Shown one piece after another: positions 56,051 to 64,000 of a stretch of DNA of 64,000 bases. Both the position numbers and the translations under genes were made by a program. The stretch is from Pictodentalium vernedei (lineage: Eukaryota; Mollusca; Scaphopoda; Dentaliida; Dentaliidae), in assembly GCA_031216915.1 (NCBI GenBank), contig CM062297.1, positions 535,764,971 to 535,828,970 of the forward strand, written 5' to 3'. Numbering within the stretch: the first letter of the stretch is position 1; each line of letters starts with the position of its first letter. The notes beneath the pieces were generated by a model, which had not been told where the DNA came from, did no database searches, and saw only the letters and a program-made list of their open reading frames with translations.

Positions 56051-59000
56051 AACTGCCTGAGAAGGTTAAGCCTTAGGTTCCTTTCCCTGAACGTCTGTGG
56101 GCTCCAGTCAAAACTTGGGGACCCGGAGTTCCTAGAATACATATCGCACTTCGATGTCATTTGTTTCCAAGAAACTAAAACAGACGAAATAGATATAATT
56201 GAAATAGAAGAATTCCATGTCTTTAAACCCCAAAATAGGCACAAACTAGCAAAAATTAAATCCGGAGGTATATGTACAGCAGTAAAGAAACAATTCAAAA
56301 AAAAAAAATTTTTTCGATTATCCCTGAAGACGACGAAAATATCCAGTGGTTGAAATTCTCTGCAGGAAAATTTGAGGCTATATTTGGAAATATTTACTTA
56401 CCCTTCGAAGGATCAAAGTATGATTCTGGGGACCAACATGACAAATTACATGTATCCATATTGGACAAATTTAACAGAACAACTTTCATAGCGTTGATGG
56501 GCGATTTTAATTCACGAATTGGAAACCTCGATGACCTGTCCGATGACGCAAAAGAGAAAATCGCCCATCTCCCCCTTTGGTCCGTTGACAGAATATCCAC
56601 GGATGAAACCACAAACAACCATGGTAGAAGACTACTTGATTTATGCAGAAGCAATAATCTCCTCGTTGTTAATGGTAGATTTGGAGGGGATAAAAATGTA
56701 GGTGCAACCACTTGTAAGGGAGTTAGTATTGTTGATTACTTACTCTGTACCCCTGAGTTCACGGAATGCTTGACCGATTTTATGGTGGAAGACTTTAACG
56801 AATTGTTTTCAGATATCCACTGCCCAGTTGTTTTCACAATTGATTGTCCCGCTGTACAAACAAATTATTGTGTTTACGATGCAAAACAATCAGTGACACG
56901 GGATAACGGTATCGCATTTACGCATCCAAAATGTGTTTACGATACAGAACAATCAGCGACATGCGATAACGGTACCTTAGTTCCGCATAGCGAAATAAGA
57001 AACAACACGGGTAATTCATGTGTCACAGACAAGGATATGAACTTGCCTAAATGGGATCCCAACAGAATAACCGAATTTCAAGAAAATGTAAAAGAATCAG
57101 ATATTGAAAAATTAGAAACTAAACTGGCGGCCCTTGAAATGACCGAAAATCCCAACCGACGCGAAGTGGAGGAAGTAAACAAAGACCTATGTAATATATA
57201 TTTGGCAACTGGCAGGGAAACATTTGGCGTGAAAGAAAAAAGAGACCTCACTCGAAATAAAGCCCAAAAGACTAGCCCTAAAAAGAAACTATGGTTTAAT
57301 AACGACTGTGTTAGGGCAAGAACAGATTTAAGGAGAGCGAGAAAAAAGTATAGGATGTACCCATGTGTGAATAACAAAAATATGTTACTCCAGTGCAAAC
57401 AAAAATATAAAATTGCGCTTCGAAAAAGTAAACTTCTACTTAACAGCCAAATAAGAAATAAACTGCGTCGTACTCAGAAACATAACAGTAAGGAATTCTG
57501 GAGCATAATTAAAAATTTACACGATAGGAAATGTGAGGATAAAATACCTTCTATAGGTGAGTTCTATAACTATTATAAAACGCTAGAAAACGATATCCCT
57601 ATTACTCCCGCGGAAGAGGAAGATACGGTTCGCCCCACCTTAAACCCATTAGACAGCATTGATAGAACCGTACTTAACGACAATATTACAGAGGAAGAGA
57701 TCGAAAATGCAGTCAAAAGACTTAAAAATGGAAAAGCCCCTGGGTATGATGGAGTAAGTAACGAGTACATTAAATCAACGTTCTCTAAATTTAGGAAAAT
57801 TTATGTGAGGTTTTTCAACTTAATTTTGAACACAGGAATTCTTCCATTTGACTGGACAATTGGGATTATTAAACCAATATACAAAAGGAAAGGCATCCCC
57901 TTCACCCTGAAAATTACCGTAAAATTACGTTACTGAGCAACATATCAAAGTTATTCACAAGTATTCTAACTACACGAGTAAATATTTTCCTTGAAGAAAA
58001 CAATATTTTAAGCGAATCACAAGCAGGATTCAGAAAAGAATACTCCACAATTGATCACATATTTTCACTGAGAGCTATACGGGAGCTACTACGCCTGAAT
58101 AAAAAAAAACCTTTACTGTGCTTTTATAGACTTCTCAAAGGCTTTCGATATGGTCTGGCGTGCGGCACTATGGAAAAAACTAACCGACTCACACATAGAA
58201 GGGAAAATACTCCGAATAATTAAAAACATGTACAGCGATATTAAGTCTACTGTTATGATTGGTGGACAAATAAGTGAATATATTCCAAGCCTCGTAGGGG
58301 TAAGGCAAGGCGAAAATTTATCGCCGATACTTTTTGCCCTGTTCCTAAATGACTTGGAAAAATTCCTGTACTACAAAAGCTGTAATGGGTTACAAATTGT
58401 ACACCCCACTCCCCATGACAGTGCCCAATTTTACCTAGAGCTCCTCGTGCTATTATATGCTGACGACACTGTTCTTTTATCCACAAATAGTAAGGATCTA
58501 CAATATACATTGGATATATTTTACGAATACTGTTTAAAGTGGAAACTTGAGGTTAACCTAAGCAAAACAAAAATAATAAAATTCGGGGCTCGGGCTGGGA
58601 AAAATGATAAATTTTATTTAGGAGGAGCTGCAATCGAAATGGTTAAAAATTTTAAATACTTAGGGGTAACTTTTTCTAAAACAGGCAAATTTTCTGATGA
58701 AATAAAAATTAGATGCGCTGAAGCGAAAAGGGCAATGTTCTCTTTAATAAGTAAAGTCCGACAAAATCAACTGACTGTCGACATTGTCTGTGAAATGTAT
58801 GAAAAATCAACACTTCCGATCTTAACTTACGGTTGTGAAATTTGGGGCTGTGAAAATATTGCACCGTTAAAGAAACTCGAACTATGGTTCTTTAAATTTA
58901 TTTTAAAACTGAAAAAATCAACTGGAAATAATTTTATATATGGCGAACTGGGGTTGATACCCATCGACGTGAAGACTAAAATTCGGATGCTGAATTTCTG

Positions 59001-59634
59001 GGCCCAATTAGTGTCCGGAAAAGAAAACAAATTTTCCACCTCCCTTTATTTAATCCTGTACCTGAACCACTTGCACGGGTTTTACACGAGCCCCTGGATA
59101 CGATATATCTCCTCCCTTCTAGACAAGTTAGGAATGACCCACATATGGATCAGTCAGAGCATAAGTAACAGGAAATTATTTAATTATATCGTTAAAGAAA
59201 AATCACAAGATATTTTCTTACAGGAGTGGCGATCAAGCATGTGTAAGTCAAACAAGTATATGTTTTATAAGGTGATAAAAATTAACTTCGGCCTTGAAGA
59301 TTACCTCCGAAAATTACCACTATCTTTGGCTATCCCTCTCGCCCAGTTTAGAACCAAAAACCACCGACTCCCGATTGAAACGGGGAGTTGGACAGCAGTA
59401 GAAATGTCACAAAGAAAATGTAATCTGTGTCAATCCGATATTGGTGACGAATATCATTATATCCTTGTCTGTGACGAGTTAACGGAACTGAGGAATAAAT
59501 ATATTAAACCATATTATAGACGACACCCGAGTATGTATAAAGCCCAATCTCTATTTGCAAGTACAAACATCAAGCAAATATGTAACCTCTCCAAATTTGT
59601 AAAAAACCTGAAATCATTTTTAACGCCTACTTAA
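56051..59634 (+). pseudogene. LINE ORF2: endonuclease + reverse transcriptase, frames broken
   Basis: The frame begins at the codon after ORF1's TAG, in the same frame, with FLSLNVCGLQSKLG and the endonuclease glutamate in FQETKTDEID. At a run of 12 A (56296-56307) the frame changes. It then stays open from 56272 to 57936 with GDFNSRIGNL (about 56500), VDYLLC (about 56730) and DIHCPVVF (about 56815). The reverse transcriptase starts at RLKNGKAPGYDGVSNEY (about 57720). The frame is disturbed between about 57900 and 58140, where GFRKEYSTIDHIFSLRAI and DFSKAFDMVW fall in different frames. It is then open again from 58150 to 59634 with GVRQGENLSPILFALFLNDL (about 58297) and YADDTVL (about 58458). 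A C-terminal zinc-type motif CNLC...YHYILVC lies near 59420-59470. Confidence 0.82.
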
Positions 59635-59650
59635 AAATAATGTAACGGTC

Positions 59651-59965
59651 CAGCCCTCTAAGCTCACCTCAACTGATCACACACTTTTTGGGCCAACCGT
59701 TGACTCGGAGGATCAACCCAGGAAAACCTGAACACTGAAATCCCTTTTAACTTTAGTTACCCCAAAGTTCATATACTTATGATCACCAGCAATAATAATA
59801 TAACAAAATTGGTAGAGTGCTTGGTTCAATTACTGATAACCAATGACTTCAGTGTTTGTAGCAATATGCTAGTTCAATATACAGGTAATTGGGTCACCAA
59901 TAGTGTTGGGTCACTGTGTCACCTGGTGGTTATTACCGACAATATGTAAATTAGAGTATTAATAA
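59651..59965. other. Spacer between two LINEs
   Basis: AT-rich with short AAT repeats. It may hold 3' UTR of the first LINE. I see no gene or repeat that I can support. Confidence 0.45.
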
Positions 59966-59974
59966 TATATTGGT

Positions 59975-61313
59975 GTGCAGACAGAGGTCACTGGGGGTGT
60001 CGGTCAGAGCCGGGTTGGTGGGGCCACCGATGGCGATATTGGGCTTGAAGTTTGTAAACAGTGTTCTATGATGTATGGGGACTGTCGCTCGATGGGATAT
60101 GGAGAGGTATGTGCAAACTGTCAGGAAATCCTCCGCCTACTTGAGACAATTGTTAAGTTTGAGGGGGAGATGGCTGAGCTGAAGGGAAAACTTGGTAGGG
60201 CGGGGCTGTCTGGAGTTACGCCTGTGAAAGTGGCTTTCCGAGAAGGATGGAAGGTTGTCGGTGGTTCCAAGAGGAAACATGGGGGTAGAACCTTTGATGT
60301 GAATGAGGTAGGTGATGAGGTGGGGGCTGCTAGAAAAGTACGTAGGACAGATGAGGGGGGCCCAGGCCGGAGCAATGCTGTAAAGCGTTTGGCGTGGACT
60401 ACCAAAAGTGGTAGGAAAGGGGAGCCAGAGAAGCAGGTAGATAGGGGTGTAAAGTCCAAAGGCAGTGGGGAGTGCAGCACCAGAAACAGATTTGATGTGC
60501 TCGATTCGGAAGAGACAGAGGAGGAGATGGAGGTAGTTGCAACAGATAGTAGCTTGGGGTCTAGGCCAGGAAAAAGGAGGAGGGGTCCGGGGGAAGACCA
60601 GGGGAGTAGTCCAGGTAGCTCAGGGCCTGGAAAGAGACGGAGGGACAAGGATAGGAGTAATCCTAGGTCAAAGATACCGATACCGATATTGATTCCGAGT
60701 GGGGCTGTTGGAGAGGAAGAGGACGCTGTAAACAATAGGAGACTAGAGGAGATAAATAGGGCGAGGTCCAAAAGTAAGTTGGTGGTTGCGGGAAGTAGCA
60801 TAGTTCGGGGGATCGACAAGGTTGTCTGTGGTCCGGACAGTAAAAATAGAACAGTTCTGTGCTTTCCGGGGGCTAAAGTGGAGGACCTGAGGGATAGAGT
60901 GGACGGTATTGTAGCTGGGTCGGGGCCTGATCCGGTAGTGGTATTACATGTGGGGTCCAATAACATCAGGGAGAGGAAATCAGTTCGTTTGGTGGACACA
61001 TACAAGGACCTAATTAGTAAGCTACTTAGCAGGAATGCTCGGATCATCGTTTCAGGGGGTGCTCCCCGTTATGGGTGGTGGGAATGAGAGGAACTCGCGG
61101 ATCATGGCACTAAACGAGGAGCTGGGAGAGCACTGCAAAGACTTGGGAGTACATTTCATTGACCACTGGGATTCATTCTGGGGACAAGGAGAGTTGTATG
61201 GGCGAGACGGATTGCATTTAAGTAGGATGGGTACAGACCTGTTGGGCCAAAAAATCTTACAGGTGGCTGGGCCTTTTTTGGAGAAAAGGGGGGTAGGGGA
61301 CCACAGCCGGTAA
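59975..61313 (+). pseudogene. LINE ORF1: zinc-type motif, coiled coil, SGNH hydrolase; one frame change
   Basis: Residues about 26-50 carry CKQCSMMYGDCRSMGYGEVC and CANC, a zinc-binding pattern. A short coiled coil follows (ILRLLETIVKFEGEMAELKG). A long basic, low-complexity linker leads into the hydrolase: KLVVAGSSIVRGID (block I serine, about 60780), VLHVGSNNIRE (block III, about 60945) and, after a frame change near 61070, DGLHLSRMGTDLL (block V Asp/His, about 61207-61240). In CR1-like elements such esterase domains are part of ORF1 with an uncertain role, perhaps membrane or lipid contact. All key residues are visible. The first codon of the open stretch is GTG, so the true start is unknown. 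Confidence 0.82.
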
Positions 61314-61357
61314 CCCAGAGTGGCACAAATGCTGGGAACATAGGAAGAACAACAAAC

Positions 61358-64000
61358 ATGCACAATACAGGGACATACCAGGGTTATAATAATGTGCCAG
61401 TGATGACAAAAAAACAAAGATTCATTAAGTTTGGGTACTGCAACATCCAGGGTCTGCACAAGAAAGTAAGCGAAATATCAACAATGATGGACGAAGGAGA
61501 CTTCGATATAATGGGTCTAAGTGAGACGTGGATACGACGGGATGAGCGGGTTGATCAGATGAAGGGTTGCGTGTGGATAGGAGCTGGGCGAACTGAGGGT
61601 CAGAAACGGGGTGGGGGTGTTGGCATCTACGCTAAAGAGGAATTACAGCCCTCATTGATTACAGATCTCACAGAAGCAAGGACTCAGATTCCAGTATCCA
61701 ACGAAATAGTCTGGGCAAAAATCAAGTTAGGAAGCAGGAGTGTTGCCGTTGGTGTTGTATACTTAGCAGTGGAGGGAAGTAAGCCCGAGTGGAATGATTC
61801 AATATATACAACTCTTAGATCGAATATCACAGAGCTTGGGAGCAGAGGGTTCAGTATTGTCCTAATGGGGGACTTCAATGGGCACATCGGGGATAAGGAG
61901 GAGGGCATACAGGGAGGTGATAGGAAAATTAACACGAATGGGAGGAAGATGTTGGACCTATCAAAAGAGCTTGGTTTAAAGATCCTGAACAGGGATGCGA
62001 AATGTAAGGGTAAATGGACCTGGGAGAGGAACGATAAGAAAACAATAATTGATTATATACTCACTGACATTAGCGTATGGAGGGAGGTTATAGATGTGGA
62101 AATAGATGACGAGGGAAAAAATGACTTGGGTAGTGATCACAACCTGATAACAGTTAAGATTATGGGCAAAAAGACGAATAGAGACAGAAATACCTTCAAG
62201 GAAGTTTGGGGACTAAAACAAGGAGCCGACTGGAAGCAGTTTCGGGAAAACTAAAACCAAATCTTGAATGTATACCTAGGGATGCAAATGTCCAGAGTAT
62301 TTCAGATGGCATAGTAAATAGCCTAACAGAGGCAGGGAAGGAGTGTATAGGAAGGGTGAGGGTCCCAACGAGAGAGCTTGGATACAGGGTTAACGAGGGA
62401 CTGAAAAAGGCTATAAAAGAAAGGAAGGTAAAATGCGCTGCTTACAGAAGAAGTAGGAAGCTTAAAGGGGTGGATAATAATGACACGAGACTAATGAAAG
62501 GAGAATATGAACTGGCACGGAAAAAGGTGAATGAGATAAAGGATAATAATAGGAAGGAGCGCAATTGCAGTCTTGCCAGAACAATAAAGAAAACGGGGGG
62601 TTCGAGCTCAAACGTATTTTGGAACTGGGTAAATAAACGGGGGAAAAGTAGTGTGCAGAGTATCAAAGTGGATGGGGAAAGTACAGAAGATAAAGGCCGT
62701 ATCGCTTCAGAGTTAGTCAAGCACTGGGAAAAGATAAACGATAGGCGATGGGGCAGTGGGTCCCCACCAAAAAGAAATACACTGGTGGAGGAGAACCTAT
62801 CCAATCGTGTATGTAGCGAAATAACGGCAGAAGAAGTGCGGAACGTGGTCTCGAAATTAAAAAATGGTAAAGCGGGAGGGACTGATGAAATTCCGAACGA
62901 ATTCCTCAAAAATGGAGGGGAGGCACTTATTGAAGTCCTGACAAACCTTTTCAACCTGGCTCTGCGAAAGCAAGAGGTCCCCAGAGAGTGGAGGGAAAGT
63001 AAGGTGTCGTTCATACACAAAAAGGGGGATAAGGAAGTTCTAGATAACTATAGGGGGATATATCAGTTAGTAGTAACATCGGAAAAGTATTCTGTAAGGT
63101 CATATACGGTAGGCTAGAGGAAGTTATAGAAGAGAAAGGTTTTTTAGGAGAAATTCAAAATGGTTTCAGGAAAGGACGAAGAGTCACTGATCACCTATTT
63201 ACACTCACCCAACTGATAGAATCAACAAAGGCTCAAAAGAAAAAGATGTTTCTGGCATTTCTAGATGTGAAAAAAGCGTACGACCGAGTGTTGAGGGAAG
63301 GTATGTGGCGAAAGCTCGAGGGCATCGGACTGGGGGGTGACTTTGTGGGAATCATGAAAGCACTGTATACAGATGTGCAAAGCCAACTCAGTCTAGGGAG
63401 TATCACTACAAAACGAGTCCCTATGGATATAGGCCTCAAGCAGGGGTGTATCTTTTCACCGATTTTGTTTGCATTGTATGTTAAAGATTTAGGGGACGAA
63501 CTAATTCAGAGTGCGGAGGGGGTAAATGTTGGAGACATAAAGATACCAGGCTTATTCTTTGCGGACGACATGGTGTTAATGTCTAGAACTGAACAGGGGC
63601 TAGAGAAACTGCTGGAAATTGTTGGTAGATATGGGAACACTTGGCGGCTCGAACTAAATGAAAATAAAAGCAAGGTAATACCCGTTGGACGCAAGGTAGA
63701 TATGACGAAGAGATGGAGAGTGGGGGAGTTCTCAATCCCCGAAGGGGAAAGCAAACAAATCACTGTAGGAGAAACGGGAGAGTATGAGTATCTAGGGGTA
63801 AGCATAAATATAACGGGAAGAGGGGTGTACAGAAATTACTCAGCCAAACTGATTCTGAAGGGGAAAAGAATTCTGAACCAACTAAAACTTTTAGGGAAAA
63901 ATAGTTTCAACAAGGTCTTTGTGGGGAAAACACTGTGGGAGAGGGTGGGTTTACCAAGTATAACGTATGGCACGGACTTGATTTCATTAAACCAAACCGT
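61358..64000 (+). pseudogene. LINE ORF2: endonuclease + reverse transcriptase, frames broken, incomplete
   Basis: It begins MHNTGTYQGYNNVPVMTKKQ with endonuclease motifs GYCNIQGLHKKV (about 61434), MGLSETWIR (about 61510), GGGVGIYAKEE (about 61612), MGDFNGHIG (about 61865), IDYILTD (about 62048) and GSDHNLITV (about 62131). The frame changes near 62245. The next stretch, 62206-63117, reaches the start of the reverse transcriptase (LKNGKAGGTDEIPNEFLKNG, about 62858). A further change near 63050-63100 leads into a third stretch, open from about 63110 to the window end, with GFRKGRRVTDHLF, FLDVKKAYDRV (about 63256), GLKQGCIFSPILFALYV (about 63433), FADDMVL (about 63557) and YLGVSI (about 63789). 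The C-terminus lies outside the window. Confidence 0.85.

Larger units (their letters stand above)
54900..59650 (+). mobile_element. LINE with L1-like ORF1 and endonuclease/RT ORF2, damaged
   Basis: Two ORFs lie in the order ORF1 then ORF2. They are separated only by one TAG codon and the second starts in the same frame. ORF1 has the RRM-like/C-terminal wording of L1-type ORF1 proteins. ORF2 has the endonuclease, reverse transcriptase and a C-terminal CysCysHisCys motif. Frame changes in ORF2 mark it as inactive. The 5' and 3' limits are approximate and no poly(A) tail or target duplication was found. Confidence 0.8.
59966..64000 (+). mobile_element. LINE with SGNH-hydrolase ORF1, cut by the window end
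   Basis: ORF1 (59975-61313) carries cysteine pairs, a coiled coil and an SGNH-type esterase region. ORF2 starts at 61358 and continues past 64000. Several frame changes make the copy inactive. Esterase-bearing ORF1 proteins are known from CR1-like LINEs, but the RT wording here is not clearly CR1, so I leave the clade open. The 5' end may be truncated, since ORF1 has no ATG before its first cysteines. Confidence 0.8.

Noticed and set aside
60121-61047. 308-codon minus-strand frame opposite LINE ORF1
   Set aside because: Low-complexity Ser/Leu/Pro translation that mirrors the basic linker and hydrolase of the sense ORF1.

Overview
The window looks like nuclear DNA of an AT-rich marine invertebrate. 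The tandem-core element, the tRNA-derived SINEs and the repeat style fit a mollusc, perhaps a bivalve, but this is inference only. I found no rRNA, tRNA gene, CRISPR array, operon or clearly functional single-copy host gene. Almost everything is repeats and mobile elements.

Layout. 1-4.9 kb: microsatellites and short tandem arrays. 4.94-8.9 kb: a LINE on the minus strand with one unbroken 1051-codon endonuclease/reverse transcriptase frame. 9.1-15.56 kb: a satellite of about 105-bp monomers, part of it organised as a three-monomer higher-order repeat. 15.6-17.0 kb: dispersed and tandem repeats. 17.03-48.74 kb: a deep transposon nest. 48.9-52.2 kb: two more tandem arrays around a T/TTC tract. 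52.37-54.1 kb: tRNA-derived SINEs and small TTAA-type MITEs. 54.9-59.64 kb: a two-ORF LINE with an L1-like ORF1. 59.97 kb to the end: another LINE whose ORF1 carries an SGNH-hydrolase domain, cut by the window edge.

The nest is the main result. The outermost layer, called T here, is a minus-strand gene bracketed by inverted repeats. It encodes a protein with FEN1/PIN-nuclease-like acidic motifs and a C-terminal Tesmin/TSO1-like CXC cysteine cluster. A Ty3/gypsy element, G, sits inside the T gene at 19396-48201 and is flanked by the 5-bp duplication GCATC. G was then invaded at a TTAA in gag by a DNA element, D1 (21892-37879). D1 received an LTR element, B (22397-35243, duplication CAAAC), and B's left LTR received a second member of the same family, A (22651-29606, duplication CTTTT). 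A fold-back MITE, D2 (37884-38843), landed in D1's right TTAA, and a tandem-core element, E (20039-21884), landed at D1's left edge. Separately, a BEL/Pao element, C (42583-47891, duplication GTCCA), entered the 3' part of G. The nesting gives a relative time order that agrees with LTR-pair similarity judged by eye. The viral-type elements G, A, B and C are treated as fossils.

Nothing here works as a pathway. The linking themes are serial insertion, repeated use of TTAA target sites, and several families of short tandem repeats that recur in the window.
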